DNA of 64,000 bases from Bacteroidales bacterium (GTDB taxonomy: Bacteria; Bacteroidota; Bacteroidia; Bacteroidales; GCA-2748055). Of this stretch, positions 17,918 through 26,921 are shown in pieces. The translations under genes and the position numbers were made by a program. Under the pieces are notes generated by a model. That model did no database searches. It saw nothing but the letters and a program-made list of their open reading frames with translations, and had not been told where the DNA came from. The stretch covers positions 1 through 64,000 of the forward strand of contig JAIOZM010000009.1 of NCBI GenBank assembly GCA_021740585.1. The letters are read 5' to 3'. The first letter of the stretch is position 1; the number at the start of each line of letters is the position of its first letter.

Positions 17918-19795
17918 ATGTTTCAATCAAAAAAAATACAAATAGGCAATATTGAACTGGGCGGCGACTCCCCGATTGTATTGCAGTCGATGACCAGTAC
18001 CGATACCAATAATATAGAGGCAACTGTTGAAGAATGCATCAGAATTTTTAATGCCGGCGGACAAATGGTTCGCATCACCACTCAAAGTCTTAAGGAGGTT
18101 ATAAGTCTTAAAAAAATTCGGGAGGAACTTCATAAAAGAAATTATACTCAGCCACTTGTTGCCGATGTGCATTTTTTACCCAAAGTGGCAGAGGAGGCAG
18201 CTAAAATTGTTGAGAAAGTAAGGATAAATCCCGGGAATTATCTCGAAAGAAAATATGAGGGTTCATTAAAATTCTCGGTTCAGGAACAAAGACTTCAGGC
18301 AGGGAAAATCAGGGAAAGATTAGTACCCCTCATCAGAATCTGCATGGAACATAATACCGCTATTCGAATAGGAGTTAATCACGGCTCGCTTTCAGAAAGA
18401 ATGATGAATTGGTATGGTGATACTCCCCAGGGAATGGTAGAATCTGCTTTGGAGTTTATCCGGATTTTCGACAAGGAAAATTTTCAAAAGCTCGTTATAT
18501 CTATTAAGTCGAGCAATACCCGCACAATGGTATTTGCAAATCGGTTACTTATGAAACGCATGTATGAAGAGGGATTCAGTTACCCTGTTCATCTGGGCGT
18601 AACCGAAGCCGGCGATGCTGAAGATGGCAGGATTAAATCGACAATAGGGATTGGAGGGCTGCTGTTTGACGGAATTGGCGATACCATAAGAGTTTCACTT
18701 ACCGAAGACCCGGAAAAAGAAATTCCTGTGGCTAAGCAAATTGTTAATACTTTTGGTAACAGAGCCAGAACACCTGAATATATACTAAAGCAGGATCACT
18801 TTTTTAATCCTTTTGAATACAATAAAAGACTTAGTCTTCCAACAGAATCAATTGGCGGGAAAAATGTTCCTGTGGTTATTGCCGGTTCGGGTAATGAAGA
18901 ACCTACAATGGAATATCTTTCCGAAATGGGTTATTTAACCGTGGATAAGGGGAATATTGAAAGCCTGCCACAGGCAGCCAATTTCATTTTTATAGGTAAT
19001 AACCATTCATCCTGTGAATTGAAAGCGCCAATAAACCTGATTTCGGATTTTAATGATTGGAGGGAAAAGTATTCAAAACTGAAAAACCATTTCCCTCTCA
19101 TAGAATGGAAAGATTATGGTTTAAGAATTAATGACATTTTCGGACTTAATTTTATAGCTGTTGATGTACAGGAAACTCCGATTAAGTTTTATGAAATTAT
19201 AGAAAATGATTTGTATGCTTCGCTTATCATTCGGCTAAGCAGCGAATCAACTATTCAACATGCACGGGAGTTTTTCAGGAAGTTAGGGAAAATCGGCTGT
19301 CTCCTTCCTGTTATACTTTACAAAAAGTTTAATTCAAAAAACAAGGAAGAACTTCTGATAAAGGCCGCAACAGAATTTGGTTCACTTTTAAACGATGGCT
19401 ATGGTGATGGCTTATGGATTGAAGATGAGAACCCGGAAATTCCAGACTCCTTTATCAGGGAGTTAAGCTTTAATATTTTACAGGCTACCGGCACCCGCAT
19501 AACAAAAACAGAGTATATCTCTTGTCCATCATGCGGACGAACCCTTTTTAAAATTCAGGACATCTTAAAAAAAATTAAAGATGCAACCTCCGAATTTAAA
19601 GGATTAAAAATTGGGGTGATGGGTTGCATTGTTAATGGACCGGGAGAAATGGCTGATGCCGACTTTGGCTATGTTGGAGCCGGACCCGGATTGGTAACAT
19701 TGTACAAAGGACGGGAAGCTGTAAAGAAAAATATACCTGAGGAAAAAGCTGTGGAAGAATTAGTTATGCTTATCAGGAATTCTACTTCTAAATAA
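17918..19795 (+). CDS. ispG: 4-hydroxy-3-methylbut-2-enyl diphosphate synthase, long form
   Basis: IspG (GcpE) converts MEcPP to HMBPP in the MEP isoprenoid pathway using a [4Fe-4S] cluster. This copy is 625 residues, far above the ~370 of Escherichia coli, because of a large middle insertion (about residues 280-530) as in plant, Chlamydia and Bacteroidota enzymes. The TIM-barrel start (IQIGNIELGGDSPIVLQSMT), the substrate region (VADVHFLPKVAEEAAKIVEKVRINPGN) and the cluster motif (CPSCGRT, then GCIVNGPGEMADADFGYVGAGPG) are present. ATG 17918 is chosen from the promoter position. IspD of the same pathway is 6 kb downstream. Confidence 0.95.
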   Translation: MFQSKKIQIGNIELGGDSPIVLQSMTSTDTNNIEATVEECIRIFNAGGQMVRITTQSLKEVISLKKIREELHKRNYTQPLVADVHFLPKVAEEAAKIVEKVRINPGNYLERKYEGSLKFSVQEQRLQAGKIRERLVPLIRICMEHNTAIRIGVNHGSLSERMMNWYGDTPQGMVESALEFIRIFDKENFQKLVISIKSSNTRTMVFANRLLMKRMYEEGFSYPVHLGVTEAGDAEDGRIKSTIGIGGLLFDGIGDTIRVSLTEDPEKEIPVAKQIVNTFGNRARTPEYILKQDHFFNPFEYNKRLSLPTESIGGKNVPVVIAGSGNEEPTMEYLSEMGYLTVDKGNIESLPQAANFIFIGNNHSSCELKAPINLISDFNDWREKYSKLKNHFPLIEWKDYGLRINDIFGLNFIAVDVQETPIKFYEIIENDLYASLIIRLSSESTIQHAREFFRKLGKIGCLLPVILYKKFNSKNKEELLIKAATEFGSLLNDGYGDGLWIEDENPEIPDSFIRELSFNILQATGTRITKTEYISCPSCGRTLFKIQDILKKIKDATSEFKGLKIGVMGCIVNGPGEMADADFGYVGAGPGLVTLYKGREAVKKNIPEEKAVEELVMLIRNSTSK

Positions 19796-19854
19796 GAAAG
19801 TAAATTTATATATTTACTAATATTATTGTCAGGTAAAACCTGAAAAAACTATAT

Positions 19855-19925
19855 AGATTGCCACGCTGCGAGCGCAGCGAAACAATCTCATATTTTTTCC
19901 GGACAACAATGATTTACTATAAAAA
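19855..19925. repeat. REP-like palindrome, family 1 (copy between ispG and the FNR-like gene)
   Basis: AGATTG-ccac-GCTGCG-ag-CGCAGC-gaaa-CAATCT makes an interrupted hairpin at 19855-19888. The stretch from TGCGAGCG to CTATA (about 19867-19925) aligns almost base for base with 35713-35767, including CAATCTCATATTTTT and CCGGACA. Confidence 0.7.
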
Positions 19926-19933
19926 ATAAAATT

Positions 19934-20629
19934 GTGGCTGTAAATCAAAAAAAGATCAATTGTACCTCTTGCAAGAAAAAATCTTCGTGCTTCAATATTT
20001 TAAGAAAAGCCGATCATAAGTTTATCGATGCAAATCGATTGGAAATTAAGTTCAAAAAAGGTGAAATAATTTGCAAACAAGGCGCTTTTGCCTCAAATAT
20101 CATGTTTATTTATAGTGGTTTGGTTAAGTCTTATCTGGAGACCGAGAATGATAAGCATGTTGTTTTAAATATTCTACCAGCCGAAAAAATGATAGGTCTT
20201 TCAGCATTATTTGGTAATAATGTCTTTCTACACTCTGCCTCTGCTGTGGAAGATTGTGTAATATGCTCCATAGATATCAAAACCTTTGAGAATTATTGCA
20301 ATTCGAATGGGGCTTTTGCTTCTGAAGTTATTAAAACTTTAAATTCTTTCTGTACTGAAAATTACGATCGGTACATCTGCATTACTCAAAAGCAAATGGA
20401 TGGAAGATTAGCCGACGCCCTCCTTTACCTCACAAATAATATTTATAAAAACCGAAGCTTTTCTATGACATTATCGAGAAACGATCTGGCAGAAATGGCC
20501 AATATGTCGCCGGAAAGCATTACCCGTATCCTTACAAAATTCAAAAAAGACAAACTCATCAAAATAACAGGAAAACAGTATGAAATAAAAAATTATGAGA
20601 GACTACTTAAAATTAGCCAGCTTGAGTAA
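19934..20629 (+). CDS. FNR-like Crp family transcription regulator
   Basis: A 231-residue Crp/Fnr protein. The cysteines C10-x2-C13-x5-C19 and C111 match the spacing of the E. coli FNR iron-sulfur ligands (C20-x2-C23-x5-C29 and C122), so an oxygen-labile [4Fe-4S] cluster is likely. The beta-roll (KGEIICKQGAFASNIMFIYSGLVKSY) is followed by the dimer helix and a helix-turn-helix (LAEMANMSPESITRILTKFKKDKLI) with E-x2-T-R in place of FNR's E-x2-S-R. The start is a GTG at 19934, since in-frame ATGs are absent upstream before stops. It probably controls genes in response to oxygen. Confidence 0.85.
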   Translation: MAVNQKKINCTSCKKKSSCFNILRKADHKFIDANRLEIKFKKGEIICKQGAFASNIMFIYSGLVKSYLETENDKHVVLNILPAEKMIGLSALFGNNVFLHSASAVEDCVICSIDIKTFENYCNSNGAFASEVIKTLNSFCTENYDRYICITQKQMDGRLADALLYLTNNIYKNRSFSMTLSRNDLAEMANMSPESITRILTKFKKDKLIKITGKQYEIKNYERLLKISQLE

Positions 20630-20669
20630 ATGAGTTTAAAGCCCCTAAAAAGAAATTTTTAACGTCTCT

Positions 20670-21644
20670 CTAAATCCAGTTCCCCCACTGACATGTCAAA
20701 AGGGCTCCTTCCTTAAATTCAATCGGTTTATAAGCTAATTCATTTTGGGCTTTTGTTATATCCAGCCTAAAATTCTTATTGTATTTTTTTACCAAAGCTG
20801 GGGTTATCATTGGTGATATACCAAAAAATGATAAAAGCATAAAAACATGGGAAATAAACAACATAATAAACAATGGGATTTTATAAAGCCTGGTTCGTTT
20901 GCCTCTTATCTCTTCAAGAATTTCAAATAGTTTATTATAGGAAATGTTTTCTCCACCCAGAATATATTTTTCGCGATCTCTTCCCTTTTCCATCGCCAAA
21001 ATATGGCCACGGATTACATCGTCGATAAAGACATAATTAGCAATACTTTCGCCATTTCCGGGAATAAATCTCCAGCTACCAAGCATGAATTTATTAATCA
21101 GGCTTGTTACACTGTTACTCTCACTTAGCAGGCCGGGACCATATACTCTGCTTGGACTTACAATAACTATTTCAGTATCCCCAAAAGATTCGTCCCGAAT
21201 CTTCTTTTCAATAATGGATTTTGATTTTTCATAATGAGAAAAAGCCTCGTCGGGTAAAGAAGTTTCGTTTATCACACCCTCCTTTGAAGCTCCTAAAACA
21301 CCCGCTGTAGAAGTTAAAACTACTCTCTTAACTCCAGCTTCAGAAGAAACATTAAGTACATTCAGAGCTCCGTCTATATTTAATGAGTAAATGTCATCCG
21401 GATTCTTTGTCCATGCCCTTGCAAAAGCAGCTACATGATATACCTGTTCGCAATTTTCAATAGCTGATCTGAGACTGTTCAAATTTAGAATATCTCCTTT
21501 AAAAAGCTTTATATTCTTATGTTGAATCGATTTGGCTTTTTCATCAGAGCGATAAAGCGCATGCACTATAATTCCTTTTTCTGCAAGAGCCAGAGCCAGC
21601 TTGCTTCCAATAAAACCGGTTGCCCCACTTACAAATACATTCAT
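20670..21644 (-). CDS. NAD-dependent epimerase/dehydratase
   Basis: A 324-residue extended short-chain dehydrogenase. It opens with the Rossmann motif VSGATGFIGSKLALALAEKG (GxxGxxG), carries a catalytic-type YxxxK in SHYEKSKSIIEKK, and has a substrate lobe with VYGPG. The C-terminal part includes hydrophobic stretches (LFIMLFISHVFMLLSFFG), as in dihydroflavonol-reductase-like or 3-beta-HSD-like members. The substrate is unknown. Its ATG overlaps the stop of the CPBP gene by one base, so the two are translationally coupled. Confidence 0.85.
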   Translation of the reverse strand: MNVFVSGATGFIGSKLALALAEKGIIVHALYRSDEKAKSIQHKNIKLFKGDILNLNSLRSAIENCEQVYHVAAFARAWTKNPDDIYSLNIDGALNVLNVSSEAGVKRVVLTSTAGVLGASKEGVINETSLPDEAFSHYEKSKSIIEKKIRDESFGDTEIVIVSPSRVYGPGLLSESNSVTSLINKFMLGSWRFIPGNGESIANYVFIDDVIRGHILAMEKGRDREKYILGGENISYNKLFEILEEIRGKRTRLYKIPLFIMLFISHVFMLLSFFGISPMITPALVKKYNKNFRLDITKAQNELAYKPIEFKEGALLTCQWGNWI

Positions 21645-22333
21645 TAGTTGAGTTTAAAATGAATATCGGGATGAGCCCTGAGAGAAAACCACTCATTACT
21701 GAGAGCAAGAACAACATGAATAAAAAATGCAATCCAAAAGGAACCCGTCTGTATTACCAGTAAACACATAATAACACCTAATACTATTGACCAGAAGGCC
21801 TCCTTTATCCCTTTGGGGATATGTACCAGAGAATAAATTCCAACATTTAAAATAATAGCAGGCCATAAGCCCAGAAAATTTAATGAACTGCTCAGAAAAA
21901 TCCCTCTGAACAGAAACTCGTATGCGAATAAATAGGCTATCCAGCTCAAAGCACTAACAACTAAAAGTGAAAAATTCCAATTCTCTTCTCTTATCTGCGG
22001 ATACATTGATAAGTTTTCTTCACCTTTAGCATTATAAAAACTTACCGGTATAAGTAAAGCGGTTAAAATTCCTAATGGGATTAATATATTTGATGAAGCC
22101 TTTCCGATAAAAGAGCTGATTTCTCCTCCGGATTTTACAATTATAAGCAATAAAGCAGGAAGAAATCCAAAAATAAAAACCCCAGACAATCGCTGTATTA
22201 GAACCTGCTTTAAACTTCCTTTAGCAAATCTGTCTCTTTGTCTTTCATTATAAAAATGATAGAATACAAAACCGAGTGTTGATACTAGAACCGCAATAGT
22301 AAAACCAAGGTGTTCGGGAGTAAAATCTTTCAT
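21644..22333 (-). CDS. CPBP family intramembrane metalloprotease
   Basis: A 229-residue protein with about six to seven hydrophobic helices. The Abi/CPBP signatures are YEFLFRG (motif 1, with Tyr in place of the first Glu of EExxxR), YSLVHIPKG (motif 2 His) and FIHVVLALSNEW (motif 3, H-x6-N). These residues would bind the metal in a membrane-embedded active site; the family includes CAAX prenyl-protease relatives and bacteriocin immunity proteins. It is the first gene of a pair with the epimerase; the substrate is unknown. Confidence 0.8.
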   Translation of the reverse strand: MKDFTPEHLGFTIAVLVSTLGFVFYHFYNERQRDRFAKGSLKQVLIQRLSGVFIFGFLPALLLIIVKSGGEISSFIGKASSNILIPLGILTALLIPVSFYNAKGEENLSMYPQIREENWNFSLLVVSALSWIAYLFAYEFLFRGIFLSSSLNFLGLWPAIILNVGIYSLVHIPKGIKEAFWSIVLGVIMCLLVIQTGSFWIAFFIHVVLALSNEWFSLRAHPDIHFKLN

Positions 22334-22428
22334 AGAAAAGCTTTGTTTTGTTGCTAAAAATATATAAAATACTTTAATTAATGTGATTCTTGTGAATTTT
22401 CGTCCGTTCGACCAATTGCTAAAAAAAG

Positions 22429-22459
22429 TTTGAAAAAGGCTATAATAGAATTATATTTG
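22429..22459 (+). promoter_or_regulatory. Bacteroidota-type promoter of the acyl-CoA synthetase
   Basis: TTTG at 22429-22432, 19-bp spacer, TATATTTG at 22452-22459: the best consensus promoter in the window. The leader would be about 16 nt before the ATG at 22482. Confidence 0.75.
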
Positions 22460-22481
22460 TTCCTCACCATTAAATAAAGCC

Positions 22482-24131
22482 ATGCTTAAAGAAAATTTTG
22501 TAGGATTCCTGGAAAGTAGCATTAAAGCGAACTGGGAAAAAGAAGCTCTTGCCGACTATAAGGGGAAAAGTTTTCTCTATAAAGATGTTGCCGGTCACAT
22601 TACCCGCATCCATATGGGCTTTGAGCTTGCAGGTATTAAAAGAGGGGATAAAATTTCACTTCTGGGAAAAAACTCCGCCTCATGGGGTATTGTTTTTCTT
22701 GCCACAGTCAGCTATGGTGCTGTTATAGTTCCAATACTTCCCGATTTTACTCCTGAGAGCATCCACCATATTGTGAATCACTCCGATTCTGTAATCTTTT
22801 TCACCGGTGAAGAAAATTACAGCTCTCTGAATATAAAAAAAATGCCTCAACTTAAATATGTATTCAGTCTTACTGACTTTTCATTACTATTTTCTCAAGA
22901 TTCTGTTCAAAGTAAGCTTGATGAAAAAATTAAACAGCTTTTCGAAAAGAAGTTTCCAAAGGGTCTTCAACAGGAAGATTTTAAAACCGGGAAAGTTGAA
23001 AACAGTGAATTGGCTGAAATAAGCTATACCAGCGGAACTACAGGTTTTTCAAAAGGGGTAATGATAACACACAATTCATTAATAGCAAATATTCGCTATG
23101 CTCACGAAAATATGCCCCTCAAACCCGGCGACAAAATAGTTTCTTTCCTCCCACTGGCTCACTCATACGGTTGCGCTTTCGAATTTCTGTTTCCCTTTAC
23201 TCTCGGCTGTCACATTAGCATACTCGGAAAGATTCCTTCACCACAAATACTTATTCAGGCTTTTGCAGAAATTAAGCCACGACTTATTTTATCTGCGCCT
23301 CTTGTGATTGAAAAAATCTATAAAAAGCAACTATTGCCCGTTATTTCTAAACCCGTAATGAAAGTTTTACTGAAGGTTCCATTGCTTAACATTCTTCTTC
23401 ATAAAAAGATAAAAACCAAGCTATTTAATGTATTTGGAGGCAACTTCCACGAAATTGTAATTGGAGGTGCTGCTTTTAATAAAGACGCTGAACTCTTTCT
23501 AAAAACTATAAAATTTCCCTTTTCAATCGGATATGGTATGACAGAATGCGGTCCACTTATCAGTTATGCCAATTGGGATAAAGCAAAGCTTAAATCGGCC
23601 GGTAAAATTGTAGATACCCTCGAAATAAAAATTGATTCTTCAGATCCTTATAATGAGGTGGGTGAAATTATGGTTAAAGGGGAGAATGTTATGATAGGTT
23701 ACTATAAAAATGAAGAGGCTACCAAAGCGGTTCTCGACGAGGAAGGCTGGCTTCATACCGGGGATTTAGGTGTAATTGATAAAGAAAACTATGTATATAT
23801 CAGGGGGAGAAGTAAGGATATGTTATTAGGATCCTCCGGTCAAAATATCTATCCTGAAGAAATTGAAGCCCAAATTAACAATATGCCCTTTGTACAAGAA
23901 TCGGTTGTAGTTATGAAGGATAACAAAATTGTTGCTCTGGTTTATCCCGATCCCGATTTGGTGAAAAAAGAACAATTAAGCGATGAAAAGCTTAGCACCA
24001 TATTTAAGCAACACAAGCACAGTCTTAATAAGCTGATTCCTAAATATATGAGTGTTTCTGAATTCATTATTCAAAAAGAAGAATTTGAAAAAACACCGAA
24101 AAAGAGTATTAAGAGGTATTTATATGCTTAG
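22482..24131 (+). CDS. AMP-binding long-chain acyl-CoA synthetase-like enzyme
   Basis: A 549-residue ANL-superfamily ligase that would activate a fatty acid as acyl-AMP and then thioester. The P-loop is SYTSGTTGFSKGVMITH, followed by AHSYGCAFEF, the A5 core YGMTECGP, the A7 LHTGDLG and the A8 hinge GRSKDMLLGSSGQNIYP. The catalytic Lys is expected in the final segment KTPKKSIKRY. Length is near that of bacterial FadD-type enzymes. It stands alone under a strong promoter; divergent CPBP/epimerase genes may or may not be related in function. Confidence 0.88.
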   Translation: MLKENFVGFLESSIKANWEKEALADYKGKSFLYKDVAGHITRIHMGFELAGIKRGDKISLLGKNSASWGIVFLATVSYGAVIVPILPDFTPESIHHIVNHSDSVIFFTGEENYSSLNIKKMPQLKYVFSLTDFSLLFSQDSVQSKLDEKIKQLFEKKFPKGLQQEDFKTGKVENSELAEISYTSGTTGFSKGVMITHNSLIANIRYAHENMPLKPGDKIVSFLPLAHSYGCAFEFLFPFTLGCHISILGKIPSPQILIQAFAEIKPRLILSAPLVIEKIYKKQLLPVISKPVMKVLLKVPLLNILLHKKIKTKLFNVFGGNFHEIVIGGAAFNKDAELFLKTIKFPFSIGYGMTECGPLISYANWDKAKLKSAGKIVDTLEIKIDSSDPYNEVGEIMVKGENVMIGYYKNEEATKAVLDEEGWLHTGDLGVIDKENYVYIRGRSKDMLLGSSGQNIYPEEIEAQINNMPFVQESVVVMKDNKIVALVYPDPDLVKKEQLSDEKLSTIFKQHKHSLNKLIPKYMSVSEFIIQKEEFEKTPKKSIKRYLYA

Positions 24132-24159
24132 TGTGTCGGTGTAATCCGTTTTTGAGTTC

Positions 24160-24226
24160 TCAAGCAGTGATACCGCTACCCGGGCGCAGGTCTTGGTGGG
24201 GAATTCTGCGCGATAATGACACGATG
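24160..24226. repeat. Degenerate copy of REP-like family 1
   Basis: TCAAGCAGTGAT..GGTGGGGAATTCTGCGCGATAATGAC resembles the left half of the element at 35574-35615 (TCAAGCGGTGAT..GGTGGATGCTGCGCTCGCAATGAC). It sits in the gap between converging genes. Confidence 0.4.
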
Positions 24227-24278
24227 TAAGTGCTTATTTCTGTTACATTTAATAAGGGGAGTTGAATGGTTAAATTCA

Positions 24279-24938
24279 CTATTCTTCAAGCCCCTTCTTC
24301 AAAAACATATTAAAATCTTTCATGCCTGAATAAATCTTCATTAATTCAGCTAAGGCATTTTTTTGAGAAAGGATTTTTTCATCAATTGCATGAGAAACGG
24401 TATAACTTTTCAGTTTTATCAGTTCGATATTACTATCCTCTTTAGGAAATCCTTTTGGGGCAGTTTTAAGCTTAACACCGTCTACTTCACCAAATAAATT
24501 TTTAAAGCTTTTCGCCTCTGTAATCTTTTTATATTCCACCGGATTTTCGAAAATAGCACTGCGAATTAATTTCAACTCATTAGGAGGAGGCATATATACT
24601 CCTCCTGCCACAAAGCATGAACCGGGTTCCAAATGCAGGTAATAACCCGGTAAACCTGCTTTTTTTCCTCCCGGGGTAATAAATGCTCCCATATTTATTT
24701 TATACGGACTTTTATCATTCGAAAACCTGATGTCTCTGTTAATTCTAAAGACAGAATCCTTTGCTTCAATATGCTGAACTGAAGGATCAATGATACTCAA
24801 TTCGAAAATTAAAAGTGACACAAAATCCATAAAGTTCTTTCGCAATTCTTTATAGGTATTACGATTTTCATCGAACCATTCCTTGCTATTGTTGTTTTTC
24901 AAATTTTTTAGAAAAACAAAAATGTTTTTATCTAACAT
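24279..24938 (-). CDS. DUF2461 family protein
   Basis: A 219-residue protein from the ATG at 24938; an upstream TTG would add 16 residues of no family likeness. It begins FVFLKNLKNNNSKEWFDENR, and contains FRINRDIRFSNDKSPYKINMGAFI and YYLHLEPGSCFVAGGVYMPP, the diagnostic segments of DUF2461 (TIGR02453). No function is established. It converges with the acyl-CoA synthetase. Confidence 0.85.
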   Translation of the reverse strand: MLDKNIFVFLKNLKNNNSKEWFDENRNTYKELRKNFMDFVSLLIFELSIIDPSVQHIEAKDSVFRINRDIRFSNDKSPYKINMGAFITPGGKKAGLPGYYLHLEPGSCFVAGGVYMPPPNELKLIRSAIFENPVEYKKITEAKSFKNLFGEVDGVKLKTAPKGFPKEDSNIELIKLKSYTVSHAIDEKILSQKNALAELMKIYSGMKDFNMFLKKGLEE

Positions 24939-25153
24939 GTTGTGAAATTTTGATTCCAATATCCCGCTTTTTAATGATAAAAGCAAATTCAGTAGTTACA
25001 GTATGCCAACTATCACTCAACGGCTAAAATGGAGAATTGTTCAAAATAAATCATTGAAGGAAAACTGTCAATAACAGAAAAGCCTTACTTAGAAATTAAC
25101 GATTGTAAACAATTCAACAGCTATATATTCACTTTTATTTAACAATTATTTCC

Positions 25154-25161
25154 TACATTTG
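25154..25161 (+). promoter_or_regulatory. -7 promoter box (TACATTTG) of ispD
   Basis: An exact TAnnTTTG match ending only 3 bases before the ATG at 25165, so the RNA would start at or in the start codon. The -33 region offers only TTTT. Confidence 0.45.
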
Positions 25162-25164
25162 ACT

Positions 25165-25848
25165 ATGCAAAAATCTGTTATAATTGTTGCGGGAGGATCC
25201 GGTAAAAGGATGGGGAGCGAAATTCCCAAGCAATTCATTGAGCTTAATAAGCGGCCGGTATTGATGCGTACTATCGATAAATTTTACGCTTACGATGCCC
25301 AAATTGAAATTGTTGTGGTACTCCCAATGAATCTGATTCCGATTTGGGACCGGGCTTGTCTTGAGTACAATTTCAAGATTAAACATAAAGTTGCGATTGG
25401 TGGAGAATCCCGATATCATTCAGTAAAAAGTGGATTGTTTGCGGTTACACCCGGATCTCTTACGGCTATTCATGATGGTGTAAGGCCCCTGGTAAGTGTT
25501 GAAACAATTTCCCGTTGTTTTAAGGTAGCTGAAGAAAAAGGAAATGCTATCCCGGCCATTCAGCCTACAGAATCGGTTCGCGCTATCACCGGAACAGGAA
25601 ACAGAGTGCTGCAAAGAGAAGATGTTCAGCTTATTCAAACTCCCCAGGTTTTTGTATGGGAGCAACTGGAAAATGCCTACGAACAAGAATTCACTACCGA
25701 GTTTACCGACGATGCTTCAGTAATTGAAAGTTATGGTTTCAGAATACATCTGGTAGAAGGAAATCGTGAAAATATTAAAATTACAACTCCTACAGATATG
25801 ATTTTCGCGAAGCTTTATTTCGAATCTGAATCCTCGTCTTCAGAATGA
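25165..25848 (+). CDS. ispD: 2-C-methyl-D-erythritol 4-phosphate cytidylyltransferase
   Basis: A 227-residue IspD, which joins CTP and MEP in the third MEP-pathway step. The N-terminal CTP-binding VAGGSGKRMG is followed by KQFIELNKRPVLMRT, HDGVRPLV, PATES-like PTESVRAI, TPQVF and FTDDASVIE, all typical. The ATG at 25165 is preferred over a TTG six bases earlier. Its last 34 bases overlap the 3' end of the converging DUF2807 gene, and the terminal Ser/Glu run (ESESSSSE) is a by-product of that overlap. Confidence 0.95.
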   Translation: MQKSVIIVAGGSGKRMGSEIPKQFIELNKRPVLMRTIDKFYAYDAQIEIVVVLPMNLIPIWDRACLEYNFKIKHKVAIGGESRYHSVKSGLFAVTPGSLTAIHDGVRPLVSVETISRCFKVAEEKGNAIPAIQPTESVRAITGTGNRVLQREDVQLIQTPQVFVWEQLENAYEQEFTTEFTDDASVIESYGFRIHLVEGNRENIKITTPTDMIFAKLYFESESSSSE

Positions 25849-26528
25849 TGAGCAATCTCACCACCCAGATTTGTTTTTATATAGGTACTTACAGGAGTTC
25901 CCTTATAACCTATAAAAGCCTTTGAGCTTGCATTTGCATCAATTATACGCGATACTGAAACTTTGGCTTTTCCTCCTGAATTGGCAACAACATAGGCATC
26001 ATTAGATTTCAATTCATAGGCTGAATAAGCTCCACCGGTTGACACTTTAACCTCCTGTTTATCAACCAGTCCGCTAAAAACCAGACTGCCTCCTTGTTTA
26101 GCATCAGCTTCGAGAGAAGTAAGATCGAGTTCTAATTCTATTTTCCCTCCCGCTCTGCTATTGAAAATCATTTTCTCTCCTTTAAGTACTTCCGGACTGG
26201 TAATCAAAGATTGTGACTGCACATCAATCTCGTCCAGTTCAGTATAATATAATTTTATTTTTATCTCAGCTTCTTTAGGTGTAGAGGTTTTAAGCCTTAA
26301 ACTTAATGTCCCGTCAACATTTTCTGTTATAACATTTGCCAAATCAGTTCCTTTGGCAATAACTTCTAATCCGGCTTTTTCAGATTTATACAATTCACAC
26401 CTTATTTTTCCGATAATGCTGATGGAATGATATGACTCAATTTCTCTCTTTTCGGTTTCCTGAGCAAATATTCCGATACCAATCATCAACAATCCGATAA
26501 TTAAAAAACCCTTCAAAATAGACTTCAT
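25815..26528 (-). CDS. DUF2807 (GIN domain) secreted protein
   Basis: A 237-residue protein with signal peptide (FLIIGLLMIGIGIFAQ) followed by a right-handed beta-solenoid-like region of short strands: SYHSISIIGKIRCELY, ENVDGTLSLRL, GGSLVFSGL, STGGAYSAYELKS, ANSGGKAKVSVSR. This is the DUF2807 pattern found in many Bacteroidota exported adhesin-like proteins of unknown role. The acidic tail HSEDEDSDSK is encoded in the antisense overlap with ispD. Confidence 0.85.
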   Translation of the reverse strand: MKSILKGFLIIGLLMIGIGIFAQETEKREIESYHSISIIGKIRCELYKSEKAGLEVIAKGTDLANVITENVDGTLSLRLKTSTPKEAEIKIKLYYTELDEIDVQSQSLITSPEVLKGEKMIFNSRAGGKIELELDLTSLEADAKQGGSLVFSGLVDKQEVKVSTGGAYSAYELKSNDAYVVANSGGKAKVSVSRIIDANASSKAFIGYKGTPVSTYIKTNLGGEIAHHSEDEDSDSK

Positions 26529-26714
26529 CTGTATAATTTTAATGTGTTTGTTATATTTTTTTACTTTCTTTTTTAATCAAATAATGTGCCGCAAATTAGT
26601 TAATAAATTATTATAATTTGTTGTTGAATGGTAAAACTCTTGAAAGATGAAAAGATTGGTTTGCCTCCTTCGTCAGCTTGACTGGAGCAGTTTCGAGGAA
26701 CAGGAGATTGAGGT

Positions 26715-26868
26715 GAGATTGCTTCTCCGCCAGCTGGCAATGACGGCACGGCTTCGGGAACGGGATAAAAAAGTGGGCGGCTGCGCCGTCCACTTTTTTA
26801 TCCTCCCAACGGCAAAGCCCCGTCATTGCGAGGGAGTCCGAGGCACGAGGCGACTGAAGCAATCTTTT
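26715..26868. repeat. Nested palindromic REP-like element, family 1
   Basis: Outer arms are GAGATTGCTTC..GGCAATGACGG (26715-26746) and CCGTCATTGCGAG..GAAGCAATCT (26818-26865). Inside is a 14-bp perfect hairpin, GGATAAAAAAGTGG (26763-26776) with its complement at 26790-26803 and further pairing in the 13-nt loop. The architecture equals that at 35595-35735: conserved outer arms around a different inner hairpin. Confidence 0.75.
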
Positions 26869-26921
26869 CATCCAACAGAAATGTTGTGAGCATTCGAGAC
26901 ACGAGGGTGGATGTGCCACAA

